A stretch of 64,000 bases of DNA from Mesodorylaimus sp. YZB2_4 (taxonomy: Eukaryota; Nematoda; Enoplea; Dorylaimida; Dorylaimidae): NCBI GenBank assembly GCA_030248295.1, contig JASANH010000626.1:2356001-2420000 (forward strand). Reading direction: 5' to 3'. Made by a program: the position numbers and the translations under genes. This document shows positions 24,791 to 36,497 of the stretch, one piece after another. A model generated the notes under the pieces. The model was not told where the DNA came from. It worked only from the letters and a program-made list of their open reading frames with translations, and made no database searches. Position 1 is the first letter of the stretch, and every line of letters starts with the position of its first letter.

Positions 24791-25432
24791 CGGAAGTACA
24801 TGCTGAAAGCTGATAATATCAACGGCCTCCCACTTGCGGACGAACCAGGGCCCAGGTTCGACGAGGTTTCATCGCTCGAAATTGGATGCACCCTATCACA
24901 GAATGATCCCGTGTCAAAACCTCGATACAACATTTCAAACTTGATGCTTCCGGAGCTTACGGATTGCGGGGGAGCTGCGGATTGTTCTTACAGTGTCCCC
25001 TACAGCAAAGAAAAAAGGCATACTGATGGCTCAGCATGCAAACCTCTAAAATTCTAAATTCACTCCTTTAAATTCTTCAGGACCTTAGGCTGGAAAAATG
25101 AGGTGCGTACCGTACGTTGTGTATGAATATCTCATGGCCAAACTTTCTCGAGCAGCCAATATAAGTGAGTTGGTTAGCATAACTTTAACAATAAGCGTCA
25201 GCTTGACGTCTTTGGAGGAACTACTAATAAAATTTTTAACAGGAACTTTGCAGGAATTTTACAAGGCCAGGCGAGAATCTAGTGTTTGCCTCATGATCGT
25301 ATCATGCTCACACTTATCCGAATAGGTGTCAGTATGTCTCAAATACTGCACAACATTGTGGATTATAAGTTGATTGCCACGAGGTCAAACCAAATCGATT
25401 AATCGCTGCATCGTAAACCCAATAAATTAATG
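24791..25432. other. No confident gene
   Basis: An open frame at 24689-25057 begins inside the duplicated flank and has no motif or splice partner. Nothing else is supported. Confidence 0.35.
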
Positions 25433-25558
25433 GAAACCTTGATTGGGCCAAATGCTCAAAAGCGAGAGCAAGCCAGAATCTTGCCAAGGACAAGAAAACG
25501 TTGCTCACACGTTTACGTAGCAGAAATGGTATCTTCATCAACTGCTATTTCAGCCCTG
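25433..25558 (+). pseudogene. Third, truncated copy of the small secreted-protein gene
   Basis: From GAAACCTTGATT to CAGCCCTG this stretch aligns with the second exon of 24199-24563. It includes ACACGTTTACGTAGCAGAAA (compare ACACGTTTTCGTAGCAGAAA). The first exon and signal peptide are absent, and no homology was found before 25433. Confidence 0.65.
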
Positions 25559-26137
25559 ATTAGCCCTTTGCTCGTTTCGTAGTCGGTTGGCAAATGAGAA
25601 GAGCTAAAGCACAAGTACTAATCGTAAAGTACAAGTACAGTCGGGAATTCTGTTCCGTATTGTAAAAGGTGTTTGAAACGGATCTGAAATACAGCATATG
25701 TCTTTCAATAAATCACCTGGGGAACAAATGCATTATTTCCAAAAAAGTCTGTTATCAGACGAAAAACTTTGAATCTAGTTGATGCTCAAGATGGCGGGCA
25801 GTGGATTATCATTAGGATTGTAGGGACGGGAGGGGGGATTAATGCACGATTATATTTACTATGCAAATGAGTATGATCTCTCCTGTCTTCCTTGTCCTGT
25901 TTGTTTTATGCCAGTGCATCATGGCTCTGTTAGATTAAAGCCTTTAGACTAATCAGTCTCATGCCTGCGCGTGTTCGGTGCGGTTGAGTAACCCATAAGA
26001 CACGAGGTCTTATATTGGTTCCCCTGCCGGTCTAGAGTCCGTGTGAGCCGTGCATTTATCCACCGATTCCTCATCATACTAAAATCGGCCAGGCTTTGCA
26101 AGCCACCAATTGATTTTCGCCGCCCGCTCTGTCCGAT
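25559..26137. other. No gene; possible leader of a retroelement remnant
   Basis: No coding signal. The last 250 bases become GC-rich and lead into the Gag-like frame, so part of this may be an old LTR or leader, but I could not define LTR ends. Confidence 0.35.
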
Positions 26138-27130
26138 ATGGCCGATCGACCGCCCAATATCGATCAAGCCACCGATATAGAGCGAATCGAAGAGTCAACA
26201 ATCCAGATTACGGCAGTCGATCCACCCGCCGACGAGTCTGATCAGCAACCGTCAGCCGATACCGACCAGCTAAGCACGAGTCGACGACCACCATCGGCAG
26301 CGGCTTTGCGGGCCAAGCATATCGAAGCACAATTGATCAAGTCGAAGCAACGTGCCGAATGGGCGGCGCGGAAGCAGAAAGCTCCAGACGTCGAGCAATA
26401 GCAGTCCAAAGCAGCATCGAACGACGAGAACAGCAGTGGGCCTAGGAACGCGCGAACTTCGTCCAAGACCGCTTGAAGTTTTCTATCATCGAATCGCAAC
26501 TCCAGGCGTTGCAGACCGAATTGGCCAAAGCAAATTCACAGCAAAGTAAGCAACCTGATATCCGCTCTTCTGCTCACGGTGGTCATCAACCTAGCACTGG
26601 AGTCATCCCGGTGTGCCCTGCCTATGTATGCTCAATCCAACCCAGACCCTCGTGCCAACGATCCGCCGCAGTCTCAAAAAACGGTTCGATCCGCTTGACG
26701 TTCCCCAAGTCAAGCTAGTAACCAATGACTGGTTGTGTAACCCCCCGCCTGGTAGGCCGTGGCGAGTGGGAGAGAGTAATCGATACTCTCCCCTAGCTGG
26801 GAAACGTCAACCCCTCGGGTTGATGTTTCAGCCGTAGGTATAGTCGCAAGACTATCCTGCTCCAGTCGGAGTTTTTCTCCCGCCGACTTCGGTCGGCCGC
26901 CTCCCTCCTACGCCTGCCTGGCTTGGTTACAGTTGTCGTGATCCCTGTTCGAATGGAACGATAATATTCGTTTTTGGCGGAATATGGTTCGGTCTTTGGT
27001 TCCTTAAGCACCTCCGGAACCTGGTAACGAAGCGAATCGATACACTCCGTCAAAGCAGTATCATCCGCGACCTATGCTCGTGCTCAGGCTGACTTGAATC
27101 GCACGTTTGGTCCCGAAACCGACTTCATGC
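26138..27130 (+). pseudogene. Decayed Gag-like retroelement remnant
   Basis: The ATG at 26138 opens an acidic, glutamine-rich frame that becomes a basic coiled coil (KHIEAQLIKSKQRAEWAARK). It stops at 26399-26401. The coiled coil resumes in another frame (SSIERREQQWA, in-frame TAG near 26443, then FSIIESQLQALQTELAKAN). A further fragment near 27066-27125 reads ARAQADLNRTFGPETDFMQF. The composition, coiled coil and lack of introns resemble a Gag N-terminus, but no zinc knuckle or polymerase follows and a separate repeat interrupts it. The family is not identified. Confidence 0.45.
26735..26935 (+). repeat. Dispersed repeat, copy 1
   Basis: Matches the reverse complement of 37975-38150: GTGTAACCCCCC..GGTAGGCCGTGGCGAGT, CAACCCCTCGGGTTGA, GTTTCAGCCGTA, ATAGTCGCAAGACT and CTTCGGTCGGC all recur in the same order. 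It interrupts the Gag-like remnant, so it inserted later. A partial relative may lie at 21045-21100. Confidence 0.72.
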
Positions 27131-27339
27131 AGTTTTGGGTCGACAAGATTACTTTTATTGGCCTGTGCTCACACTCTAGAAACAATAAGAACGTGGCCTG
27201 GCTCCAGACGGGAACGCATAGCTCCTCTACTTATCAATGTGCAAAAACTATAATGACAGAATGCCACTCGATTTGGTCCTGTCCGGTTGCTCTACTGTAC
27301 AGTCTATATTACATGCTCCTTGCTGGGACACAATTTTTT
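27131..27339. other. No gene recognised
   Basis: Spacer between the Gag-like remnant and the next repeat. Confidence 0.3.
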
Positions 27340-27780
27340 TTTAATTTTTGTGGGCTGGGCCCCATGCCGCCCACACGGGCCACGCAGGCATTCCACACGG
27401 GGCTTCCAATCCGTTTTGCCTATATCAGCAGTCATGATATGATAAGCGAGGCCGTGAGGTGACCAGTTCTCACGGCAGCTTCCCTCTGTGTGTCTCCACT
27501 AGGATAACCTCCACACGAGGGCATCCTGTGCCAGCACCAGCATCCCAGGATGATACTTGGCGAGAAGGGAGGGACCTTCCCGACTGGTGTTCGAGAACTA
27601 GGTTCCTGATCCGTTACTCGTTCGGCGTCAGCCACTTTACGGTACCTGGTGATTCGATGTGCAAGGCCAGCGACTAATCGCTCGCTGAACCGAGATGGGA
27701 GCTTCTAAACTGCCATCATCAGCAGGAACAGAACTTCGACCTCCTGGTCAGGGTTGCTGGCCCAAGCGATGCGGTACAAA
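27340..27780 (+). repeat. Dispersed repeat, family 2, copy 1
   Basis: Aligns in direct orientation with 40090-40420. Shared phrases in the same order include TGATATGAT..CGAGGC, the segment around CTCACGGCAG, CCCTCTG, and the later TAAACTGCCATCATC with AGAACT. Divergence is considerable. No coding function. Confidence 0.65.
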
Positions 27781-30724
27781 CTCCTGAACCAACTGAGCCA
27801 TCGCGGCTCATATCGGGACACAGCTTTATCACCTTTACATACTTCCCCACAGCCGACTGGGTATGTGACAAAAACCCGCAAGTGGGGTTTTTGGTCCATC
27901 TAACAAGTGAGCAGTCGCACTGGGCAGGGTATCTGAACAAATCAAAGTTCAGTGCAATTTTGCGATACGATGCAGAATTTTGCAATCTATCGACTTCTGC
28001 AGTACTGCACGATTCCAGATGAATTCGGCCCCCTCGATTAATTTCCGGGAAATACGTCCCCACTTTCTGTGCAGAAATTCGTCCCATGTATAATTCGCCC
28101 CTAGCAAAGTGTTCCCGCCAGATGCGTCCCTCATATCACTGCTGTAGTGAGTAATATAAAACGCCTGCCTGTTCATGTTTGCTCATTCTTTTGGTGAATC
28201 TTTAAATCGATAGTAAGGATCATACTTTGCTGTATATTGCATGAAGGATCAATCAATAAATACATAGGCCAGATGTACAAGTTTTGGTGGAAGATACCAA
28301 AAAACTGATATACCGTGATTTGTCTAAATGTGATCCAAAAGTGCGAAGTCAGAAATTGTAAAGCTTTATGTGGTCTTTTGAGTGACCTATCGTACCTTGG
28401 TATAACTTGACTGAAATAACTCTATGACGATAGTAAGTTTGCTCCGATTTTTTCTGTTCACCTGTCATCGTAGGCGCATTAATCGTAAGTAAGAGTAAAT
28501 AGCAATCGCATTCTAATTCGATAAAACCTAGCAAATTTATCGATAAAACTCGCAGCTTCTTCTTAATTTTGTTTGAGAATGTCTAGTGGCCTCAGGTAGT
28601 TTTTATACGCTAAAAGCTACCATAAATATCTAGGCGAGATAAACATGAAAAGCGAGCTTACTATTAGCGAGCTTATTATGAGTTCTAAAAATATGAGCTA
28701 GGTATCTTCTAGCATCAAATCAGGTCTCCTATGGATGCCCCTCCAAGCATGTGATAGAATGGGATAAGGCAAACGCCACAAGTATCACCCACCGAGAATA
28801 TAGCCATGCTTTTTCACAATTACTCCTCTTGCCAAGGAAGGCCCTCATCATCGACAGCATCCTTCGTGGCGTTAGCACTCCTCTTAATTAAAAAGGCTTT
28901 ATAAGGACATAGTGCAGTTTACGTATTCTCATCTCCTTCTTCGCGAATTGTACAGAGGGAATATAAAATGCTCCATCTTAAATGGGAAATAAAGACTATA
29001 TAGATGAGCGCGAGTGAAAAAAGCCACAGCGAATCCGTGATCATTTTACTTTGTTCTGTGGGGTCTCTTCTCTTGAGCGAAGGCGCAAGTCGTCCTCTGC
29101 GAAGTACATAGAAGGCCTGTCTTTTCCTCAAGAAAACCCGAGAGAGGGGCTCGGCTGTAAGATCGCAGGTATCTCTTCGCGGTGTTCATAGGAGGAGACA
29201 GCTCGGAGAGCCCATTTGTCTCATGAGGAGAGCGAAGTGAAGTTATTGACAGACTGTTGTGTATGGCAATTTTTACTTGACCCCCTCCGGTTTTCGAGTA
29301 TCTCCTCGACCTTCGTGTGCTATATTAGGTTAAAGCGCTAGGCGATTCAAGCTTGTCAATTTTGTATCACCACTCAGGGGTTTCGTCGGATATGAACAAG
29401 GTCGAATTGGTGAACATGTCAAGACTTTCTCTGTTTTTTTAAGAGTGAAGGCTGGGAAACGAGTCAGCTCATATTTCGCGTCACCTGGTTGACAAACAAT
29501 TTGTTCTTGTTGTCTGAACGTGTCACTTTAGTGACACTGCGGCTGATCGCAACGGTTGCCATTTTAGTGGTTATTCTATCATAGGCGGAATTTTCTGTTT
29601 TACCTGCAAATTTTGCAAAAAGTTTTGCTTCTGCAGACACCTCGATTCATCGTGAGACTCCTTTACAGTCACAATGAGATCTAAATAATGAAAAAAATAT
29701 CACAAATGAATGGACGTGTGGGTATGAGCTATTCATTCAAAAATTTAAAAGATTATAAATACTTGTTAGATTGTCTGAAGGTGTCCTATTTGCTTTACTG
29801 CTCCTTTTCATTTCATGATCTTCCCAGCTGTTTGAATTTGTAGAGGGATCATGGTGCAACTTTCTGTCAAGAAACTGGGAGCTTTCTGTGTGTTTCAGTT
29901 TATCTTGCTGACATGGAAACATGGTAAAAATTTAAATTCAAAATCCATAATAGAAGTCAGAAATATTTTCGAGTATGTTTTCTCGGCGTTCAGACTCATT
30001 GCCAGTAGCCAGGTTTAGCACGTACGAATATTGATTGTTAGCATGCCTTGTAGGATACTGATGCAATCAAAACACTCTAACTCGGTCGTCATGGTATGTC
30101 ATTCCTTATCATATTTTCCTTTATTCTCCTAAGTGCAAATTGCTGCTGGGCGGTGTCCGCGCGCTTTTTCAAGCAGAAATATTAGCTATGAAGGGCGTGG
30201 TAGGACAGGGTGCTGCCTTTTTTGCTGATGAGTCGTGTAGGATGAGAGAAAAATAATAATTTGCTTCATTTGTAAAGCCTTTTCGTCTCAGTAGCTAATC
30301 TAAAAGAGCAGGCGCAAGGGGGCGTGTTGGATGCGTCCAAAAAGTTTTATGCTAGGCTTTTTTTCAAGGCATGCGGAACTAATAAGTAGAAAAAAGCCTT
30401 CCACGAAGCTGTTTGACCTATTACGTTTACATCCCCTACCAGAGGGTTTTCAGTAATCTTTATACGAGGAAGGTTTTTTCCAGCCTCTACCTGTTAATTA
30501 AAACCAATCAGAAGTCGACATTTAATTAGTTTTGTTTTGTTTGATTGAAGAATCCTGGACACTGGACTAACTAAGGGATGGGTACCACCCTTTTGCTTAC
30601 CAGCGACGCAAGAGCCTTCTGTCATTTCACGCGGTGACTTTTATTCATCAAATTGATATATTCTTTTCTTTCAGAGAGTCCGTTCGTCACGTCTGCATAT
30701 TTGATTGTGGCATAGTGGATCGAT
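27781..30724. other. Long stretch without a recognisable gene
   Basis: Only short frames without motifs occur (for example 28919-29131 minus and 29737-29922 minus). A polypyrimidine tract with AG at about 30674 suggests a 5' UTR intron of the gene starting at 30725. Confidence 0.4.
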
Positions 30725-31633
30725 ATGTTCTGTGCGTGTATATCGATTATTCTGTGCATAGCGATTCTCATTTGCGGCACTACAGTTAGCCTAGTTGACA
30801 TAAAACGATATGACTTCGGCTTATATTATGCCTTGATGGCCATCGTGGGATTGACAGCGGCCATCGCGGTATGTGTAATTCGGCCACGACACGGGTGCTG
30901 CACACGCGATCCACACTGGTATACCCGGTGTTGTGATCGATTAAATCGATGCCTGATCGCAGAGCAACATCGTGCAGCAATGTCAAAATCCGGAATAAGA
31001 GATGGCAACACGTACTCTAATGCGGGCTCGGACAAGAGAGGCGGTGTTTCAAATATTACCCGCCAACAACGCGCCACCTTGGTCATGCTACGACCAGCCG
31101 TCGAACTCATGCAACACATGCTCCATGGACTGGTGACTGTGGACGAAGAGGAAGGGACGAAAGAAGGCGAGGACACTAGCGATGCAACCGACGAATTGTC
31201 CGAGGATTCAAAACACCGCAGAACTAAGAGCAAGAAGAAGAAAAAAAAGAAAAAACTTGCTTTGCCAGCAAACGAAGCCTGCTTGTACACTATTCTAGAA
31301 ACATCAACCGCTGATACGGTCACCGTTGTTCCACCAACCGAAGCCACATCCGTGGTCACCGTTCACGAATCTTATCCGCAGTTGCTTAACGAATCCGTTC
31401 CAAGTTCCCCAACGGGTCTTTTGCCACCCGTAACATTGCCAACTCCCAGGCAACAGCTCATTTTTGCGCAAAGAAAACACTTATTCGCTCAAACCTCGGC
31501 GGATTCGCCTCGATTAAAAGGTCTGCCCGATGGCCAAACTGCATTTACATTTCAGAGACACGACATTCTTAGTGAACCCCTAGACGAAGAAAGATTGTCT
31601 GAATCGAGATGCTCGTCTACTCACGAGGGATAA
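30725..31633 (+). CDS. Two-helix membrane protein of unknown family, paralog 1
   Basis: 302 residues in one exon, with an in-frame TAG twelve bases before the ATG. Residues 3-23 and 33-53 are hydrophobic helices, followed by a cysteine-rich stretch (HGCCT, WYTRCC) and a long cytosolic-type tail. The tail has a conserved patch (RATLVMLRPAVELMQHMLHG, residues 116-135), an acidic run and a polylysine stretch (about 168-177). The gene at 36498 shares the helices, the RYDFGLYY segment between them, the WYT motif and the RATL patch, so the two are duplicates. I do not recognise the family. Confidence 0.7.
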   Translation: MFCACISIILCIAILICGTTVSLVDIKRYDFGLYYALMAIVGLTAAIAVCVIRPRHGCCTRDPHWYTRCCDRLNRCLIAEQHRAAMSKSGIRDGNTYSNAGSDKRGGVSNITRQQRATLVMLRPAVELMQHMLHGLVTVDEEEGTKEGEDTSDATDELSEDSKHRRTKSKKKKKKKKLALPANEACLYTILETSTADTVTVVPPTEATSVVTVHESYPQLLNESVPSSPTGLLPPVTLPTPRQQLIFAQRKHLFAQTSADSPRLKGLPDGQTAFTFQRHDILSEPLDEERLSESRCSSTHEG

Positions 31634-32730
31634 CATGCAGTATTACCTGCGCCTATGTCTATCACCTAGTTTGCATATGTCAGCGAGAAATGAGTAACAT
31701 AAGATTACAGTATTGTATACGTGTATGATATATTTATCCTACACGACAAGGTGGCTGGCTGGAGTGAGACCTTGCCGAGAGTTGAACCAGACAGCCCGGC
31801 TGGACGACATAGTTGCTGTGGAATAATGCATTCGGTGTCCAATGGATGACATTCTGCTGGCTAATGAGTGGCCAACGATTACTTGGTCAGCTCAAAGGAA
31901 TCTTGAATCTTGAATTGATGCAATCTGGAAAAACAAATTAGTCATTTTTGGCCTAAGTTTTGTTTACCTGGGGACCGTTAGTGATCCAGTATGAGTGGCG
32001 CGCAGTGCAGTGGTCGTTCCTCTATCTCCTTTTGGAGGAGGTTTCAGGGGACTTTGAACGCCCGTGACGCTCAGCATCAGCATGTGCACCTTAGCAGTGC
32101 TGACAATCAGCGAGTCAACTAGGGTCCAGCCTTTGAAAACGAGCGGTTATGGTTCTTCTTTCCGAATCAGTTGGGGATGGGTTGAGTGGTGTTATACGAA
32201 GGTTCTATGGATGGCGAGTGCCGCCTTTGCTACAGCCAACTTATTCAGTTTCTGTTACCCGTCACTGGCGTGCACGCAGGTGAGAACATGTAGGCTTGAA
32301 CACATTACTCTTCTCAAGGACAATGGCCACTCCGAGGACATCTTTTCTTGTCTCGGACCCAATGACCAAACGTCTTGGCATCAAAGCTGACATTTCGTCC
32401 TTCGACGCTCTCAAGTGGAAGGGTTATAACAGCTGTGTAACCTTTGCTGGAAAAAGTCGACGAGGCTGAAGGTTGCGTGCTTACAAATAGAGTATGCCTC
32501 ACGCGGCGAAGATTTTGTGTGTTGTTCAGAAGGGCAACGCCTATAATAGCCACAATTTATATAGGAAAAAGCTCTTTGACCTCACAAGTAGAATCATAGG
32601 GAAAGGAAAAGGGCAGGAGGCAGATGAGTGCAAATGAGCCATGAGATAGAAGACTCAGGACTGTACAAGAATCAGAAAGAACTGCATTACAATGATCATT
32701 TGAATTTTCGGTATCATAAACAATTGTATT
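31634..32730. other. No confident gene; possible missing first exon of receptor
   Basis: A hydrophobic open segment at about 32180-32279 (VLWMASAAFATANLFSF), followed by a GTGAGA donor, could be helix 1 of the receptor downstream. The exact splice is not resolved. Confidence 0.3.
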
Positions 32731-33676
32731 TTGCGAAGAGTGGCTTATCGAATCGGATGGTTTCGTCACTACCAGTTCTATTTCATTGTCAATCAAGCCA
32801 TCGTTCACCTGCTCTGCGCTAGTGCGTTGGTCGTCATGGCACTGACGACAGTAATCCTGTCCTACTTGAGAAGAAGTGATATCATGACTGTGTTCTATTG
32901 CGTGCTTGTCTTTTTGCCTGTCGAAATCCTGTTCACATGCTGCCAGCGATCCGTCTTTGTGGTTGCACTGGATCGATTCCTGTACGTGCGATGTCCGTTC
33001 AAATGGATGCGTTTGGGAGTAAGTTATCGTTACTTACTGATTTCTTTATGCTAGCTGTGGGCTGTGTTCCAAGAAGTTGGCTATATTTTCTTTTCTTCAT
33101 CGGATTTGTGCGTCACCATTTGTTTTTGCTGCCAGAACTTTCCATTCAGCGTTTGGTGGGGAAGCGTTGTTGTAGCCTGCGATAGCATCATGGCCTTCTC
33201 CACCGTAGCACTCTACATTGCAATACCGGGTGTCACAAAAACAATGTGCCAGAGGGCCTTGTGTCAAGTCATATTCTGGTCTCTTGGAATAATTTACAAC
33301 AACAGCAAAAAATGGCCAAGCGCGTCAGAACAATATCTTATTTTAAGTTATTTATTGTGTTTATTGTGTTACTTTTGCACAATGCTCATATCATTTATCG
33401 TCATATAGATCTTGGGTAAATATGAAATCGATGCAGATTTTGATCAGTCAAACCTTTACATTCAATCAGTCGCGGTAGCCTGGATGCTGATGAACACAGT
33501 GCCACCTTTGTATATTTATACGCTTGTGGAAAGATGAGGCGTTTCGAGATGAGCTGGCAAGAATGATGGAAAAAGTACCTGGATTTTTAAAAGTCATGCG
33601 AACATGTTGCTCAGAAGTATGCCAAGAAAACTGTGATAGCAAAAATTCTGTATCGTGTCCAAATGAGAGATTTTGA
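32731..33676 (+). pseudogene. Seven-helix (rhodopsin-type) receptor gene, probably broken
   Basis: Exons 32731-33018, 33055-33267, 33306-33415 and a last exon ending at 33676 can be recognised. Helix 2 is around VNQAIVHLLCASALVV. Helix 3 ends in DRFLYVRCPFKW, a DRY-type motif. Helices 4-5 lie in the second exon, helix 6 is KRVRTISYFKLFIVFIVLLL, and helix 7 contains NTVPPLYIY, an NPxxY-like motif. A short tail (LWKDEAFRDELARMMEK) follows. Two problems point to decay: the frame entering helix 7 does not fit the preceding exon phase, and LYIY is separated from LWKDEAF by a one-base shift (about 33521). No convincing helix 1 or start codon was found. The ligand is unknown; the style fits nematode chemosensory or peptide receptors. 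Confidence 0.6.
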
Positions 33677-33747
33677 ATTCTCGCTTGACACCCCCCTTTT
33701 GATGCCAACATTAAATACTGTACATATACTGTACGTAATTATACCTT

Positions 33748-34203
33748 GTGTGTGACGGAGTCGATGGTCAATACCTGACTTGTGGTACCCTGAGTAAGAA
33801 CCGCATTGGTCGGCTCTATGCAGACATGACGCCTATTGCAAGTATGACTCTACCTCTTCAGTATATGAGTAAACCTGCAATACATGACCAGACGAGTCAA
33901 AATAATGATGCCAACTTTGAAAAAATTGTGCCATTGAGCACGCACAATCTAAAATATGTACAGTCGACCCACGGCATAGTAGCTAGGCGGGTATCCGTGA
34001 AGAGTAAAAAAGTGGGCAGATATGTTTCTAGCGTAGGCTTAAAAGGTCAAGACTATGCTGCAGGCCTCGAAGGTGGAAAAGTTTTAAGCAATGATCGCAT
34101 CAGTGAGAAAAACCATAAAACAGTGGGAGCCTCAGTAACGAACCTTATGACAGAACAACTTTCCTGCGCCCATGTCGTCAGGGAGGTCCGATGTGTGCAG
34201 TGA
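33748..34203 (+). CDS. Hypothetical open frame, 151 residues
   Basis: An uninterrupted plus-strand frame with mixed composition, no hydrophobic helix and no recognised motif. It follows the broken receptor by 70 bases and could be a downstream exon or chance. Length is its only support. Confidence 0.25.
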   Translation: MCDGVDGQYLTCGTLSKNRIGRLYADMTPIASMTLPLQYMSKPAIHDQTSQNNDANFEKIVPLSTHNLKYVQSTHGIVARRVSVKSKKVGRYVSSVGLKGQDYAAGLEGGKVLSNDRISEKNHKTVGASVTNLMTEQLSCAHVVREVRCVQ

Positions 34204-35813
34204 GAGGATTGTGAGCTACATGAGCGATTGTACACCCACGATTGCATTTTAGCAATGCTTACCGACAGCAAATGACATTAGATGGGGCTCGTTGATGTCC
34301 CCATCCCCAACCGCACTTCTGGTCGGATTTTCCCCCAAGTGATTCCCTGCGAAAATACCTCACATTCCCACTCCCCCATTTTATCTAATCCCATGGACGT
34401 TGGCGAGTGTGACAAGTGCCAGAGTGATTAGTACGAACAAATAACTCCCGCCGAAAACTAATAAAAATCTACAAGTTTATCGCTAGTCGTGACAAGCATA
34501 TTTTTGGTGGTTCACGAGTAAGAGGTTGACTTGACGCAAAAACAAGATTTATTGCCGACCTCAGTCTTGTGAGCCTAAATGCTGGCTTTTGGTGAAACAA
34601 GGCTTTGTGATCTCTTTATTTGTGCATAACACAATAATATTGCTGCGCTTCCTCAAAACACGCTTCGCTTTCCACCAAAATGTTTAATTTTCTTCAGTTG
34701 CACCCCCTCAAAGAAAATCTTGCTGAGTTTCTGGGCTGTCACCCATTATCAGCTTTCTCTGTTGACGATGAGACGCTGAAAAAAGACTCATTTGTCGGAT
34801 TACGCTATACAGTATTTGCGTGGAGCACCTGCCAATGCAGCTTTAGCCAATGTTAAAGCAGTTTGCATGCAGCTGGTAAAAGAGAGTAGGCAAAATATTT
34901 TTTCATTTTCTTCGCGGCCTTTTATTTTTGCAAATTTATTCTTGGCGCATCAACTTACTAGCTACTGACGCCGTATCCTACGCGTTGGAAGTCAATTCAA
35001 GACTGTCCGAGTCGGGTCAACGTTGGCCAATGAAAATCTATCTAGTGAGGCGGAAAGTTCCAGTCACGTGTTGCACTCGCCTCGACCGAAAGAGCGAATG
35101 ATAGGGGCTGGCGTGCAAAACCTTGAAGAAACCTAGGAGTGTCCCCGAAGAGCAAAATGAGAAAATAACACGTCGGCGGAAAACAGGCGGCCTGAGTGTC
35201 GATTATGGATTGTAGCTTTTTAGACATCTTGCAAGAGCAAAAAAGCATCGTAGCAGGCATTCTTAGAGAGACTTCTAAAAAGAATCAGCCGCCGAGTCAA
35301 GTTTCCTGCACCGGGGATGAATAGACAGAATAAGTTACAGTGACAACAGTGTATCATATCGATTAATTCTAGGTGCAAACTGTTTGAGCTTACAAAATTG
35401 TACAGTCGTTTGTGGCCTATTATGACGTCATTTATATTTTCAGCTCTTTCTGTCAGCTCCCTGCAAGCACGGCGGGCTGGCCAATACATTGGCACTCTCA
35501 CTAATCAGTCCCCGATGGCTTCGCTGACCTCATGATCAACTGTGTCAGTTGACCCTAATTCGAGCAGGGACCTATTCATGTTCTTACCCGGGAATGGTGA
35601 CCGATGAAAGCCCTGTCCGGGTGGGGTGCCTTAGGGCAGTCATAAACACTCGCGCGGCCCATGGCTGCGGCAGACAGCATCAACAGGGTGGCAATAGCTA
35701 CTAAGGGTATTCACTATTTCCTTATCGTTAGTGAGTATTGTTTGTCAGACAATTTCTGAGAGGTGTCAATGTTTACTCATATAATTGATTTCTTCTCGTC
35801 CCTTTAGTCCTCG
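34204..35813. other. No gene recognised
   Basis: No domain-bearing frame. 35480-35720 is GC-richer than its surroundings and repeat-like, but I found no second copy in the window. Confidence 0.4.
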
Positions 35814-35968
35814 ATGGACAAATACGGGCGAATGACGATTAAGAAGGGCTTCTCACATCTATTTGTCTTTAGCTGCTTCGTTTTCCTTATATCGATTTTT
35901 CAGCAATTATCAACCACGCATCTTCTCGATGTCTTCCGCCAATGCGAGCTGAACAACGACGTTGCCGG
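35814..35968 (+). CDS. Candidate coding exon with one membrane helix
   Basis: An ATG eight or so bases after a polypyrimidine-AG opens 51 codons with a hydrophobic segment (HLFVFSCFVFLISIFQQL), ending at a GTAAAA donor. It lies 530 bases upstream of the second two-helix membrane gene on the same strand. Joining in phase would need the AG at about 36484-36485 as acceptor rather than the stronger one at 36479-36480. It could be a 5' exon of that gene or a separate short frame. Confidence 0.35.
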
Positions 35969-36497
35969 GTAAAAATTTGCTCTGCTTCGACGCCCCTTTC
36001 TGTGTTCTTTTGTGCCGTAGAAGAATAAGATAGTGGGGTGAGGTAGATATTTCATTAATAGTGCGGGCACGGAGGTATCGCGAGGCTTGACCGAGCGAAT
36101 ATACTTTCGCCCTAGTTAGCCGATAAGTTGTGACCCCGGCCTGATAACTTCACAGCCTATGCTTCGTGCTTATTGATGAACCCAATGATAGGTATCATCG
36201 TGTTCTGTCACTTTCTATAAGTCATTATCATTGTTCTTTTTTCAAACTCGGACTTAGGCATTGAATTCTATTTTGGCATTTCTGATAAACATGAGCGACA
36301 AACCCCGCACGGCCATCATTATCAAATTGAAACGCGGGTGGCAGTGAAGTGAGGAGTTTTGAAAGTGACTTCATTACAATCGCACAATTTTTCATTCACT
36401 TCGCCCTACAAGGCGTCTTCCCACATTTAGTTTCGTGCTCTGAAGCTTCCATGCAGTCGGTTTCGTAGACTCGATTTTAGTGCCAAGCCTGGAAGAA

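Noticed and set aside
30826..31359. 177-residue minus-strand frame rich in Ser and Phe
   Set aside because: Shadow of the coding strand of the two-helix membrane protein; the poly-Phe is the antisense of the polylysine.
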